DNA of 64,000 nucleotides from Zhengella mangrovi. Its GTDB lineage: Bacteria > Pseudomonadota > Alphaproteobacteria > Rhizobiales > Rhizobiaceae. A model generated the notes under the pieces. That model saw only the letters and a list, made by a program, of their open reading frames with translations. It had not been told where the DNA came from and did not search any database. Positions 49,415 through 58,880 of the stretch are shown here, piece after piece (the first letter of the stretch is position 1; every line of letters begins with the position of its first letter). The DNA lies in the NCBI RefSeq assembly GCF_002727065.1, contig NZ_PDVP01000002.1, forward strand, positions 1 through 64,000. The letters run 5' to 3'. Position numbers and translations under genes: made by a program.

Positions 49415-50257
49415 TTAATCCACCGCATTCCGCTTGGCGACCGCATCGAAGGCCATGAGCGTCTCGAGCAGGGCTTCCATGCGGTCGAGCGGCACCATGT
49501 TGGGGCCGTCGGACGGCGCATTGTCCGGGTCCTGGTGGGTCTCGACGAAGAGGCCGGCCACGCCGACGGCAACGGCCGCCCGTGCCAGCGTCTCGACGAA
49601 GCGGCGGTCACCGCCGGAGGATCCGCCCTGCCCGCCCGGCTGCTGCACCGAGTGGGTGGCGTCGAAGATCACCGGCGCGCCGGTCTCGGCCATGATCGGC
49701 AGCGACCGCATATCGGAGACCAGCGTGTTGTAGCCGAAGGAGGCGCCGCGTTCGGTCAGCAGCACATTGGCATTTCCGGAGCCGGTGACCTTGGCCAGGA
49801 CATGCTTCATGTCCCAGGGTGCGAGAAACTGACCCTTCTTGATGTTGACGACCCGGCCGGTCTTCGCCGCCGCGATCAGCAGGTCGGTCTGGCGGCACAG
49901 GAAAGCCGGGATCTGGAGGATATCGCAGACCTCGCCGACGACCACGCACTGCTCCTCGGTATGCACGTCTGTCAGCACCGGCAGGCCGAACTCGCTGCGG
50001 ATATCAGCGAAGACCGGCAGGGCGCCTTCCAGCCCGATGCCGCGCCTGCCGCCAAGCGAGGTGCGGTTGGCCTTGTCGAAGGACGACTTGTAGACAAGCC
50101 CGATTCCGAGCCGGTCGCAGATTTCCTTCAAGGCGCCGGCCATGTCGAAGGCATGATCGCGGCTTTCCATCTGGCACGGTCCGGCGATCAGGGACAGCGG
50201 CGCGGCGTTTGAGAAGGAAACGGCGCCAGCGGCGACGGTGGTGTTGGGGGATGTCAT
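49415..50257 (-). CDS. kdsA: 3-deoxy-D-manno-octulosonate 8-phosphate synthase
   Basis: Condenses PEP and arabinose-5-phosphate to KDO-8-phosphate for LPS core synthesis. It has 280 residues in a (beta/alpha)8 barrel. [12 protein letters not shown] near the N-terminus, TDVHTEEQC and [14 protein letters not shown] are family segments. It uses PEP made by the neighbouring enolase. It is downstream of the VOC-family gene. Confidence 0.97.
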   Translation of the reverse strand: MTSPNTTVAAGAVSFSNAAPLSLIAGPCQMESRDHAFDMAGALKEICDRLGIGLVYKSSFDKANRTSLGGRRGIGLEGALPVFADIRSEFGLPVLTDVHTEEQCVVVGEVCDILQIPAFLCRQTDLLIAAAKTGRVVNIKKGQFLAPWDMKHVLAKVTGSGNANVLLTERGASFGYNTLVSDMRSLPIMAETGAPVIFDATHSVQQPGGQGGSSGGDRRFVETLARAAVAVGVAGLFVETHQDPDNAPSDGPNMVPLDRMEALLETLMAFDAVAKRNAVD

Positions 50258-50263
50258 CTCGGA

Positions 50264-51106
50264 TCAGGCCTCGAACTGGAACAGGGCGCCCTGTCCGGGC
50301 GCCGGAGGAACGGCGAGCGTGCCGTCAACGTCGTTGAAATCGATGCAGGAGGCGGTCAATCGCCTGCGCAGCGCGTCCGGATCGGCACAGGCGAAACGGA
50401 TGGCCAGGCAGGCCAGATCCGTGACGCCGGGATCACGGACGATGGCGATGGCCGCATTCGGGAGCACCACCTCGACATGGTCTTCAAAGGCATCGACCTC
50501 GGCACCGGTGAATGCTTCCAGGAATGCCCGGTGGGTGTGGGGGTTGGCGGCAGCGAGCGTGATGCCACGGATCCCCGTGACGCCATTTTCATGGGTTTCC
50601 AGGGCCGTCCGGTCGACGACGGGAACGTTGACGCGCTGGCAGGCGAAGAAGAAGGCGGCATTGCCGGCTTGCGGGGCAGCAAAGGCGAGCCGGAAGGAGG
50701 CTTCCCCCTCCGCGCCGTCCGGCGTGCGGAAGCCGCGCGAGAAATCCAGCCGCGTGCCGCCGGGGAAGCCTTCGGCACGAAATGCCGCGTCATCGGCATC
50801 GGCGTCCTGGCTGCCGAGCACGAGTGCGGCGAAACCGTTGTCGCCGCGGATGGCTCGAAAATGGGCATCTCCGGCGGTGAAGGCATTGCCCTCGCGTGCG
50901 GTTTCCGCCGCGCGTTGCGGATAGCCAACCGCCAGCGGCTCCAGGAAGGTGCCGTCGGCGAAATAGACGCAGGTGTTGACGGTGCCGAAGGGATGAATGC
51001 CGTCCGGCGCGCAGGTGAAACCCAGCAGGGCAAGCCGGTCCCGGGCCACCGCGAGCGAAGGCACAGGCAGGACGAGGTGATCGAGCGGGCGGGATGGCTG
51101 TTTCAT
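50264..51106 (-). CDS. VOC-superfamily (glyoxalase-like) protein
   Basis: Protein of 280 residues with two repeats of the vicinal-oxygen-chelate fold. The N-terminal half is of the Glyoxalase-like type, with [23 protein letters not shown] at its start. A His and a Glu in each half could bind a metal. The reaction is unknown. It is 6 bp upstream of kdsA on the same strand. I chose the ATG at 51106 (MKQPSRP); a start six codons earlier is possible. Confidence 0.85.
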   Translation of the reverse strand: MKQPSRPLDHLVLPVPSLAVARDRLALLGFTCAPDGIHPFGTVNTCVYFADGTFLEPLAVGYPQRAAETAREGNAFTAGDAHFRAIRGDNGFAALVLGSQDADADDAAFRAEGFPGGTRLDFSRGFRTPDGAEGEASFRLAFAAPQAGNAAFFFACQRVNVPVVDRTALETHENGVTGIRGITLAAANPHTHRAFLEAFTGAEVDAFEDHVEVVLPNAAIAIVRDPGVTDLACLAIRFACADPDALRRRLTASCIDFNDVDGTLAVPPAPGQGALFQFEA

Positions 51107-51163
51107 GCAGCGGGTTTGCCTCAAAAAGCGAGGCCGTTCAAGCTGCCCGCGCTACCGGTCGTA

Positions 51164-51307
51164 TCAGAGCAATCCCATGACCAGCGCTTCGAACAGGTTG
51201 CAGGGGACCGGGAACCCGCCGACGGGCTGCTGGCAACCGGATCCGGGAAAGAAAAGAATGACGCCGAGGACGATCACGACAGCCAGGCCGACGAGCAGTT
51301 TTTTCAT
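51164..51307 (-). CDS. 47-residue membrane micro-protein, C-x10-C/NLFE family (copy 1)
   Basis: The residues are MKKLLVGLAVVIVLGVILFF followed by PGSGCQQPVGGFPVPCNLFE and a hydrophobic end. It has one membrane segment (4-20), a short loop with Cys25 and Cys36, then NLFE and a short hydrophobic tail. It matches its neighbour at 51341-51493 in C-x2-x-VGG-x3-PCNLFE, with identical Cys spacing, so both are paralogues. GAAGGA lies about 11 bases upstream of the ATG. I do not recognise the family. The loop, probably periplasmic, could form a disulfide. Confidence 0.65.
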   Translation of the reverse strand: MKKLLVGLAVVIVLGVILFFPGSGCQQPVGGFPVPCNLFEALVMGLL

Positions 51308-51340
51308 TCGGCGTGCATTCCTTCCATGGTGAGCGGTCCG

Positions 51341-51493
51341 TCAGAAAATCAGGACGAGCAAAATCTCGAACAGGTTGCAGGGTATGGCCCATCCGCCAAC
51401 CGTCGGACCACAATCATCAATGATCGGGTAGAACAGGATGAGGCTCAGCAGCGCCAGTCCGGCAAGCACGGCCAGTACTCGCATTTTACTCAT
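51341..51493 (-). CDS. 50-residue membrane micro-protein, C-x10-C/NLFE family (copy 2)
   Basis: Starts MSKMRVLAVLAGLALLSLIL, giving one membrane segment (6-22), then a loop with Cys28 and Cys39 in CGPTVGGWAIPCNLFE and a hydrophobic tail ILLVLIF. It is paralogous to the gene 33 bp downstream. A 17-base stretch in the PCNLFE codons is identical between the two genes, which shows either recent duplication or strong constraint. There is no good Shine-Dalgarno for the ATG at 51493; an in-frame ATG at 51484 is an alternative. Function unknown. Confidence 0.62.
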   Translation of the reverse strand: MSKMRVLAVLAGLALLSLILFYPIIDDCGPTVGGWAIPCNLFEILLVLIF

Positions 51494-51547
51494 TTAGACA
51501 TCGCTTCGACTTATACGTGTATTCGATTTCGACCTCTAGAATCAAAC

Positions 51548-51575
51548 GGGGCGGGAAGCAATCGCTTCCCGCCCC
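51548..51575 (-). terminator. Terminator of ilvD
   Basis: GGGGCGGGAAGC/GCTTCCCGCCCC forms a perfect 12-bp stem with a 4-base loop, 28 bases past the ilvD stop. On the minus strand it is followed by GTTTGATTCT, a modest U-run. It should end the ilvD transcript ahead of the micro-protein genes. Confidence 0.8.
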
Positions 51576-51602
51576 GCCCGTTCAGGATTTTTCGCCGGCG
51601 TC

Positions 51603-53438
51603 TCAGTCGACGACGCGTACCGCGCCCTTCGCGGCAGAGGTCGTCAGCGCGGCATAGGCCTTCAGCGCGGTCGAGATCTTGCGCTTGCGCTTTTCCACCG
51701 GGTGCCAGCCGGCCTCGGCCTGCATCTCGCGGCGATGTGCCAGTTCGGCATCGTCGACAGCCAGGTGAATGGTCCGGTTGGGGATGTCGATCTCGATCAT
51801 GTCGCCTTCGCGGACCAGACCGATGGTGCCACCCTCGGCGGCTTCCGGTGAAACGTGGCCGATGGACAGGCCCGAGGTGCCACCGGAGAAGCGGCCATCG
51901 GTGATCAGCGCGCAGGCCTTGCCGAGGCCCTTCGACTTCAGGTAGCTCGTCGGATAGAGCATTTCCTGCATGCCGGGGCCGCCGCGCGGCCCTTCGTAGC
52001 GGATCACCACCACGTCGCCGGCCTTGATCTCGTTTGAGAGGATGGCCTTCACGGAGGCGTCCTGGCTCTCGAAGATGCGCGCCGGACCGGAGAATTTCAG
52101 GATCGACTCGTCCACGCCGGCTGTCTTCACGATGCAGCCGTCCTCGGCGAGGTTGCCGAACAGCACGGCAAGCCCGCCATCCTGGCTGTAGGCATTCTCC
52201 CTGGAGCGGATGACGCCCTTCTCGCGGTCGGTGTCGAGATCGGGGTAACGGCGCGACTGGGAGAAGGCGACCTCGGTACGCACGCCACCGGGCGCGGCAC
52301 AGAAGAATTCGCGCACGTTGTTGGCCTGCGTGCGCATGACGTCCCAGCGCTCCAGCGCCTCGCCCATGGAGGCCGAATGGACCGTCGGCAGGCTGGTGTT
52401 GATCAGGCCCGCGCGATCCAGTTCGCCCAGGATGGCCATGATGCCGCCGGCGCGGTGCACGTCCTCCATGTGCACATGGCTGACCGCAGGCGCGACCTTG
52501 CAGAGCACCGGCACCTGGCGTGACAGCCGGTCGATGTCGGACATGGTGAAGTCGACTTCGCCTTCATAGGCCGCTGCCAGCAAGTGCAGAACCGTATTGG
52601 TGGACCCGCCCATGGCGATGTCCAGCGACATGGCGTTGGCGAACGCGTCGTAATTGGCGATGTTGCGCGGCAGGACGCTATCGTCGTCCTGCTCGTAGTA
52701 GCGGCGCGCCAGGTCGACGATCAGGTGACCGGCCTCGATGAACAGGCGCTTGCGGTCGCCATGGGTGGCGAGCGTCGAGCCGTTGCCCGGCAACGCGAGA
52801 CCCAGCGCCTCGGTCAGGCAGTTCATGGAATTGGCCGTGAACATGCCGGAGCAGGAGCCGCAGGTCGGGCAGGCCGAGCGCTCGATGAGTTCGACCTGCG
52901 CATCGGTGACCTTTTCGTCGGCGGCGGCGACCATGGCATCGATCAGGTCGAGCGCCTGTTCCTTGCCGTCTTCCCAGACCACCTTGCCCGCTTCCATCGG
53001 ACCGCCGGAGACGAAGACCACCGGGATGTTCAGGCGCAGGGCCGCCATCAGCATGCCGGGCGTGATCTTGTCGCAGTTGGAAATGCAGACCATGGCGTCG
53101 GCGCAATGGGCGTTGACCATGTATTCCACGCTGTCGGCGATGACCTCGCGGCTCGGCAGCGAGTAGAGCATGCCGTCGTGGCCCATGGCGATGCCATCGT
53201 CCACGGCGATGGTGTTGAATTCCTTGGCAATGCCGCCGGCAGCCTCGATCTCCCGCGCGACGAGCTGGCCCAGGTCCTTCAGGTGCACGTGACCCGGGAC
53301 GAACTGGGTGAAGGAGTTGACCACGGCAATGATCGGCTTGCCGAAATCGGAATCCTTCACGCCGGTGGCGCGCCAGAGTCCGCGGGCACCGGCCATGTTG
53401 CGGCCGTGGGTGGTCGTGCGGGAACGATAGGCAGGCAT
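51603..53438 (-). CDS. ilvD: Dihydroxy-acid dehydratase
   Basis: Iron-sulfur enzyme of valine, leucine and isoleucine synthesis that dehydrates dihydroxy acids to 2-oxo acids. It has 611 residues. The cluster-binding cysteines are in CDKITPG and in [18 protein letters not shown], the classical signatures, along with the C-terminal [13 protein letters not shown]. Single-gene transcription unit between the flavin monooxygenase and a strong terminator. The start [14 protein letters not shown] is the family N-terminus. Confidence 0.96.
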   Translation of the reverse strand: MPAYRSRTTTHGRNMAGARGLWRATGVKDSDFGKPIIAVVNSFTQFVPGHVHLKDLGQLVAREIEAAGGIAKEFNTIAVDDGIAMGHDGMLYSLPSREVIADSVEYMVNAHCADAMVCISNCDKITPGMLMAALRLNIPVVFVSGGPMEAGKVVWEDGKEQALDLIDAMVAAADEKVTDAQVELIERSACPTCGSCSGMFTANSMNCLTEALGLALPGNGSTLATHGDRKRLFIEAGHLIVDLARRYYEQDDDSVLPRNIANYDAFANAMSLDIAMGGSTNTVLHLLAAAYEGEVDFTMSDIDRLSRQVPVLCKVAPAVSHVHMEDVHRAGGIMAILGELDRAGLINTSLPTVHSASMGEALERWDVMRTQANNVREFFCAAPGGVRTEVAFSQSRRYPDLDTDREKGVIRSRENAYSQDGGLAVLFGNLAEDGCIVKTAGVDESILKFSGPARIFESQDASVKAILSNEIKAGDVVVIRYEGPRGGPGMQEMLYPTSYLKSKGLGKACALITDGRFSGGTSGLSIGHVSPEAAEGGTIGLVREGDMIEIDIPNRTIHLAVDDAELAHRREMQAEAGWHPVEKRKRKISTALKAYAALTTSAAKGAVRVVD

Positions 53439-53569
53439 GGCAAAACCCTTTTGTGTTCAGTGGCAGGCGTTTTGGCGCTTCGGCGCCGCGATTTCAACCG
53501 GAATCGCCTTCACCGGCGATCAAATAGGCCGCGGCAGCCGGATTGGAACCGGCCCGCCCGATGATCCTG

Positions 53570-54868
53570 TCAGGCAGCGGCGGTGCCGGCAACCATGGCG
53601 CCGGGCGCGATGGTGGGTCCGGAGGAATTGAGCTTCTCGATGGCAAAGCCGGCCGCCGCCTTGTACTTCGCCATGAATTCGGTGCGCTCGGCGGCGGGAA
53701 TCACGTCGTCGATGTTGGCGAACTCGCCGCCGCAACGTTCGTCCACCATGTTGAGAAGGCCGAAGGGGCCGGCGCCACGGTTGCGCAGGATCAGGTCGGA
53801 GACCGGGCCGCAAAGCCGCCCGTCATAGGCATTCAGCGCTTCGGGCGTCACCCCATGATCGATCATGGCGGCGCCCAGGACGCGGGCATCGATCACGGCC
53901 TGGCTGGCGCCGTTGGAGCCCGTCGGATACATGGCATGGGCGGCATCGCCGATCAGTGCCACGCGTCCGTCCACCCAGGTGGAAACAGGATCCCGGTCGA
54001 TCATCGGGTTCTCGTAGGCGACGTCGGCGTTGCGCAGCATGTCCGGCACGTCGAGCCAGTCGTAGCGGAAGCCTTCGAAGTTCTGCACGAATTCGTCCAC
54101 CGCGACCGGCCTGAACCAGCCGCTTGACTGCCAGCCCTCCGAGTTGTCCAGCGTCATCTCGGCGATCCAGTTGATGGTCGCGAGACCGGTCTCCGGGTCG
54201 GGATGGGAAATCGGGTAGATCACCATGCGATGGCGATGCGTTCCCAGGCCGACGAAGGAAGATCCGGTGCGGATGGGCTTTCCCTGCGTCGTGCCGCGCC
54301 ACATGATCGCCCCGCCCCAGTGGATCGGGGGCTGATCGGGGTGCATCTGGGCACGGATGGCGGAATGGATGCCGTCGGCGCCGATCAGCAACGTGCCGGT
54401 CTCCCGCGTGACGGAGCCGTCGGCGTGCTCGACGATGGCGGTGACCGTCCCGCCGGGATTGTTCTGGTAGCCGGTGATCCTGGCGCCAAGGCGCAGCGCA
54501 TCGGTGCCGGCGCGCGCCATGAAGGCGTCGGCCAGCATCATGTGGAACTTGCCCCGATGAACCGCGTATTGCGGCCAGTTGTAGCCGGCCAGCAGGCCGC
54601 GCGTCTCGGAATAGATGTCGTTGCCGTTCAGCCCGACGAGCGCCCATTCCCGTGCCGGCACACCGACCTTGTCCAGGTCGTCCGCCGTGAAGCCGAGATC
54701 GTAGAGCTCGCGGACGGCATTGGGCTGGATGTTGATGCCGACGCCGAGCGGCTTCAACTCGAGCACCTGTTCGAACACGGTGCAGTCAACGCCGATCTGG
54801 TTGAGGGTCAGGGCAACGGCGAGGCCGCCAATGCCGCCACCGGCGATCAGGACATGGGGTTTGGACAT
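53570..54868 (-). CDS. FAD-dependent monooxygenase (flavin-dependent oxidoreductase)
   Basis: Protein of 432 residues of the PHBH/salicylate-hydroxylase group. It has GGGIGG (10-15) for the FAD pyrophosphate, GADGIHSAIRAQ as the DG-type motif and LIGDAAHAMYPTGSNGASQAV as the GD motif. Members hydroxylate aromatic or heteroaromatic substrates with NAD(P)H and O2. The substrate cannot be read from the sequence. It follows hyuA-hyuB on the same strand after 90 bp, so it probably acts in the same pathway, oxidising the compound before or after the Hyu step. Confidence 0.88.
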   Translation of the reverse strand: MSKPHVLIAGGGIGGLAVALTLNQIGVDCTVFEQVLELKPLGVGINIQPNAVRELYDLGFTADDLDKVGVPAREWALVGLNGNDIYSETRGLLAGYNWPQYAVHRGKFHMMLADAFMARAGTDALRLGARITGYQNNPGGTVTAIVEHADGSVTRETGTLLIGADGIHSAIRAQMHPDQPPIHWGGAIMWRGTTQGKPIRTGSSFVGLGTHRHRMVIYPISHPDPETGLATINWIAEMTLDNSEGWQSSGWFRPVAVDEFVQNFEGFRYDWLDVPDMLRNADVAYENPMIDRDPVSTWVDGRVALIGDAAHAMYPTGSNGASQAVIDARVLGAAMIDHGVTPEALNAYDGRLCGPVSDLILRNRGAGPFGLLNMVDERCGGEFANIDDVIPAAERTEFMAKYKAAAGFAIEKLNSSGPTIAPGAMVAGTAAA

Positions 54869-54958
54869 GGGTCGATCCCGTTTCGAGCTCTTGTTGCCCG
54901 GGGTATAGGCAAGGCCGCGTTGTCGCGCAACGCCTTGCGCGCGCCGCGATGTCGACGC

Positions 54959-56719
54959 TCAGGCCTCCTGCCGGCCGGTCATCGAGCGGCGCAGCCGTTC
55001 CGTGGCCTCGACATCGACCGTAACTCCACCGGGCGTGAGCACGACCCCGAACAGGCGGTGCGCCTCGTCCACCGTGTAGCGCTCCAGGCGCACATCCTCG
55101 GCCACGGCCAGCGGGTCGCGCGTCAGAGGATCGCCATAACCGCCGCCGCCCGGCGTGCGGACGTGGACCCGGTCGCCCGGCGCCAGCGGGATATCCTGTT
55201 CCTTGGAGCGGTGCTCCGGCGTGTGGGGCACACCCGACCGCCAGACGGTCACCTCGTTGACCGCGCCGTCCGCACCGCCCAGTGCACCCTGCGGCCCGAA
55301 ACGGCCATGATCCATGACGAAGGAGGCGCGGCCGCTGCCGGCCCTCAGTTCCAGTTCGTAGTCGAGCCCGAAACCGCCGCGGTGACGCCCTGCCCCACCC
55401 GATCCCTCGCGCAGGGCGTAGTGGCGGTAGAGAACAGGAAACGCCTGTTCCATGATCTCGACCGGCGGGGCCTTGGAAATGCCGATGGTGGAACAGCCGT
55501 TGGTCAGGCCGTCATGGTCGCCATTGCCACCATAGCCGCCGCCGGAAAGCTGGTACATGACGAAGTCGCGGCCCTTGGCCGGATCGTGTCCGCCGAGGGC
55601 GAAATTGCCCGATGTTCCGGCCGGCGCAGCCGTCACGCGATCCGGCAAGGCCTCGACGAGCGCTGCGAAGACAGCCTCGGCGATCCGCTGCGAAACCTCG
55701 GCAGCGCAGCCGGAGACGGGGCGCGGATAATGCGCATCCAGGAAAGTGCCCTCGTAGCCGGTCACCGCAAGCGGCTCGAAGGCGCCGGCCGAGATCGGCA
55801 CTTCCGGGAAGATATGGCGCATGGCGAGATAGACGGAGGACAGCGTGGTCGCCAGCACGGAATTCATCGGCCCGGCGCAGGGCGGCGAGGAGCCGGCAAA
55901 GTCGAAGGTCAGCGCCTTGTCGCGCTTGGTGATCCGCAGGCGGATGGCCAGCGGTTCGTTGACGACGCCGTCACTGTCCACCCAGGCCACCGAGGCATAG
56001 TCGCCGTCCGGGATCCGCTGGATCAGGGTTCGCATCTGCCCGGCGGCGCGTGCGCGCAATTCGTCGATTGCCTCGCGCACCGTGTCGTCGCCGTATCGGT
56101 CGAGCAGTTCGCCCAACCGGTCGGCTCCGACCTGGAGCGCGGCGGCCTGCGCCCTGACGTCGCCGATCCGCTGGTCGGCGACGCGGATGTTGGAGCAGAT
56201 GATGGCATAGATTTCCGGATCGAGCGTGCCCTGCTTGAACAGGCGGACGGGCGGCAGGCGCAGGCCTTCCTGTTCGACCGCCGTGGCCGAGGCGGAGAAG
56301 CCGCCCGGCACGGCCCCGCCGGTATCCGGCCAGTGGCCGGTGTTTGAGAGCCAGCAGAAGATCGCGCCATCGCGGTAGAAGGGCATGGCGAAGCGCACGT
56401 CCATCAGGTGCGTGCCGCCAAGGTAGGGGTCGTTGACGATGTAGATATCGCCGGGCGATGGCCTGGCGGCGCGGCCGTCCGCGATCATCTCGACCAGCGT
56501 GCGCGTGGAATACTGCATCGTGCCGACGAAGACCGGAAGGCCGCCTGCCCCCTGCGCGATCAGCGAACCGTCACTGGCCGCGTAAATGCCGTCGGAGCGG
56601 TCGTTGGCCTCGGCGATGACCGGCGAAAAGGCGGCGCGGGAGAAGGCCAGGTCCATCTCGTCGCAGACCTGCTGCAGGCCGGCCTGGATCACCGAAAGCG
56701 TGACGGGATCAATCGGCAT
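54959..56719 (-). CDS. Hydantoinase B/oxoprolinase-family protein
   Basis: Protein of 586 residues of the HyuB family. It starts MPIDPVTLSVIQAGLQQVCDEM-type and contains SPVIAEANDRSDGIYA near 30-46 and GDHDGLTNGCST in the last third. HyuB-type subunits pair with HyuA-type ATPases in N-methylhydantoinase, 5-oxoprolinase, acetone/acetophenone carboxylase and related enzymes. The ATG at 56719, preceded by GGGAGG, lies inside the end of hyuA (11-base overlap), so the two are coupled as partner subunits. Confidence 0.92.
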   Translation of the reverse strand: MPIDPVTLSVIQAGLQQVCDEMDLAFSRAAFSPVIAEANDRSDGIYAASDGSLIAQGAGGLPVFVGTMQYSTRTLVEMIADGRAARPSPGDIYIVNDPYLGGTHLMDVRFAMPFYRDGAIFCWLSNTGHWPDTGGAVPGGFSASATAVEQEGLRLPPVRLFKQGTLDPEIYAIICSNIRVADQRIGDVRAQAAALQVGADRLGELLDRYGDDTVREAIDELRARAAGQMRTLIQRIPDGDYASVAWVDSDGVVNEPLAIRLRITKRDKALTFDFAGSSPPCAGPMNSVLATTLSSVYLAMRHIFPEVPISAGAFEPLAVTGYEGTFLDAHYPRPVSGCAAEVSQRIAEAVFAALVEALPDRVTAAPAGTSGNFALGGHDPAKGRDFVMYQLSGGGYGGNGDHDGLTNGCSTIGISKAPPVEIMEQAFPVLYRHYALREGSGGAGRHRGGFGLDYELELRAGSGRASFVMDHGRFGPQGALGGADGAVNEVTVWRSGVPHTPEHRSKEQDIPLAPGDRVHVRTPGGGGYGDPLTRDPLAVAEDVRLERYTVDEAHRLFGVVLTPGGVTVDVEATERLRRSMTGRQEA

Positions 56720-58772
56720 CGCGTCCTCCCACCGTGACGTTGATGTTGCCGTGCTCATCGCCGGAGGCCCGGTCTCCCGGCTCCACCAGGATGGTCGTGT
56801 CCATCTGCTGGATGACGGCCGGTCCGTCCATGTCGAAGAGCAGCGGCAGGTGATCGCGCCAGTAGACCGGCGTATCGTGCCAGCCGTCGTCGAACCAGAC
56901 GGGGCGGGAGCCGGTCGACGCCTCCGCGACCGACTGCCGGCGGCCTTCCGGATCGATCAGGGCGGAGAGGTCAAGCGGCGGGCGAACGCCGATGACCGAG
57001 ACGTTGATGTTGACGAGCACCGCGCGGATCTCGGGCAGATGCACCTTGAACCGCTTGAAATAGGCTTCCTCGAACAGGCGCTGGATCGTGTCGCGGTCCG
57101 GCGCCGCGCCCGGCAAGGCGACCCGCAGCAAGTGCGTCTGGCCGGCGAACTGCATGTCGGCGGAAACGAGATGACGGATGGTGCTGAGCTCCACCCGCTC
57201 CTTGGCGATCAGGGCCTCGCCCTCGGCCATGCGTTCGGCGACAAGGCGATGCAACGCGGCCATGTCGAGGCTGGCGACGGGGCCGTTGATGGTGTTGACG
57301 AAGTCGTGACGCAGGTCGGCCACCACGCATCCAAGCGCATTGGTGATGCCGGGACGCGGTGGTACGAGGACACGCGGGATGGACAGTTCGCGCGCCAGCG
57401 CCGAGGCGTGAAGGGGCCCGGCGCCGCCGAAGGCAAAGAGCGCGAAATCGCGCGGGTCGGCGCCCAGCGACACGGAGACCATGCGAATGGCGCCCGCCAT
57501 CCTGGTGTTGGCCATGCGGATGACGGCGCCGGCCGCGCCGGTCGCGTCGAGGCCAAGCGGGCGCCCCAGCCGTTCTTCGAAGACGGCGGCGACATGGTCG
57601 ATCGAAACGCCGCCTTCCACGGATTTCAGCCGCGAGGGGTCGAGCCGGCCGAGAAGCAGGTTGGCGTCGGAGATCGTGGGATCGGTGCCGCCGCGCCCGT
57701 AGCAGATCGGCCCCGGCACGGCACCGGCGCTCATCGGTCCCACTTCCAGCAGGCCTGCGGCGTTGACGCGGGCGATGGAGCCGCCACCGGCGCCCACGGT
57801 GCGCACGTCCACCATGGGCACGTGGATGGGCATGGCGTATTCGATCTCGATCTCGGCGGAGACCGGCGGTTCGCCGCCCCGGATCAGCGCGACGTCGGTG
57901 GATGTCCCGCCCATGTCATAGGTGACGAGGTTGGCGATCCCTGCCCTGAGCCCGGTGTAGGCCGCAGCCTTCACGCCGGACGCAGGCCCGGACATGACCG
58001 TCTTTGCCGCCTCGCGGGCGACCAGGCGGGACGATACCATGCCGCCGTTGCCATTCATGACCAGGACGTCGCCGCCGTAACCCCGGCGCTCCAGTTCGTC
58101 GCGCAAGCGGCGCACGTAGCGTTCCAGCAACGGCTGGACCGACGCATTCACAGCCGCGGTCACGCCACGTTCGAACTCGCGCGCTTCCGAGAGTATCTCG
58201 TGGCCAAGCGTGACGTGATCGTTCGGCCAGATGGCGCGGACGATGGCGCCCGCGCGCCGCTCATGCCCGGGATTGGCATAGGCATGGAGGAAATGGATGA
58301 CGACGGAATCGCACCCGGCCGCCAAGAGGCGCCGCGCGGCCTGTTCCACCTCGCCCTCGTCGAGGTTCACGACAACCTCGCCCGCGGCATCCATGCGCTC
58401 GGTCACTTCCACGCGCAGGTCGCGCGGGATGATGGGCCGGAATTCGCCCTTCATGCCGTAGGCCTGCGGCCGGGTCCGGCGCCCGAGTTCCAGGACGTCA
58501 CGGAAGCCGCGCGTGGTGATCAGGCCGGTTTTCGCCAGCTTGCGTTCCAGCACCGCGTTGGTGGTCGTCGTCGTGCCGTGAACGATCAGGCCCAGCGACT
58601 CGAGAACGGCACCGGCCTCCTCCAGCGCGGCCAGTACGCCGAACGCCTGGTTATCGAGCGTGCTCGGAACTTTTGCCAGACGCACCGAGCCGTCGTCCTG
58701 GTCGAGAAGCACCAGGTCGGTGAATGTTCCGCCGACATCGATCCCGGCAATCCGGACACCCGGTCTATCCAT
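56709..58772 (-). CDS. Hydantoinase/oxoprolinase-family ATPase subunit (HyuA)
   Basis: Protein of 687 residues with the actin-like ATPase signature GIDVGGTFTD (10-19) at the N-terminus, a GTTTTTNAVLER stretch near 66-77, and the YDMGGTSTDV motif of the central Hydantoinase_A domain. It is the ATP-hydrolysing partner of the HyuB protein encoded directly downstream. The family couples ATP to ring opening or carboxylation of amides, lactams and ketones. The start ATG at 58772 follows a TTGACA -35 about 53 bases upstream; a GTG three codons earlier is possible. First gene of the leftward operon. Confidence 0.92.
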   Translation of the reverse strand: MDRPGVRIAGIDVGGTFTDLVLLDQDDGSVRLAKVPSTLDNQAFGVLAALEEAGAVLESLGLIVHGTTTTTNAVLERKLAKTGLITTRGFRDVLELGRRTRPQAYGMKGEFRPIIPRDLRVEVTERMDAAGEVVVNLDEGEVEQAARRLLAAGCDSVVIHFLHAYANPGHERRAGAIVRAIWPNDHVTLGHEILSEAREFERGVTAAVNASVQPLLERYVRRLRDELERRGYGGDVLVMNGNGGMVSSRLVAREAAKTVMSGPASGVKAAAYTGLRAGIANLVTYDMGGTSTDVALIRGGEPPVSAEIEIEYAMPIHVPMVDVRTVGAGGGSIARVNAAGLLEVGPMSAGAVPGPICYGRGGTDPTISDANLLLGRLDPSRLKSVEGGVSIDHVAAVFEERLGRPLGLDATGAAGAVIRMANTRMAGAIRMVSVSLGADPRDFALFAFGGAGPLHASALARELSIPRVLVPPRPGITNALGCVVADLRHDFVNTINGPVASLDMAALHRLVAERMAEGEALIAKERVELSTIRHLVSADMQFAGQTHLLRVALPGAAPDRDTIQRLFEEAYFKRFKVHLPEIRAVLVNINVSVIGVRPPLDLSALIDPEGRRQSVAEASTGSRPVWFDDGWHDTPVYWRDHLPLLFDMDGPAVIQQMDTTILVEPGDRASGDEHGNINVTVGGRDAD

Positions 58773-58789
58773 GCACGCCACCGCAAATT

Positions 58790-58830
58790 GTTCGTATGCA
58801 AATGAACGCGCAATCCCCTTGCCTTGTCAA
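58790..58830 (-). promoter_or_regulatory. Divergent promoter region with palindrome upstream of hyuA
   Basis: On the minus strand a perfect -35 box TTGACA (58830-58825) lies 17-18 bases before a weak -10 (GTTCAT/TTCATT). An imperfect dyad, GTTCGTATGCAAATGAAC (58790-58807), overlaps that -10 region. The spacer is 108 bp between hyuA and the rightward membrane-protein gene, so one repressor could control both operons. A GntR-like dimer is one possibility; no regulator gene is in the window. Confidence 0.5.
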
Positions 58831-58880
58831 CGCGAAGAGGGTGCAATACCCGCGTCATAAGGAGGGGTGCGGGCGCTGCC

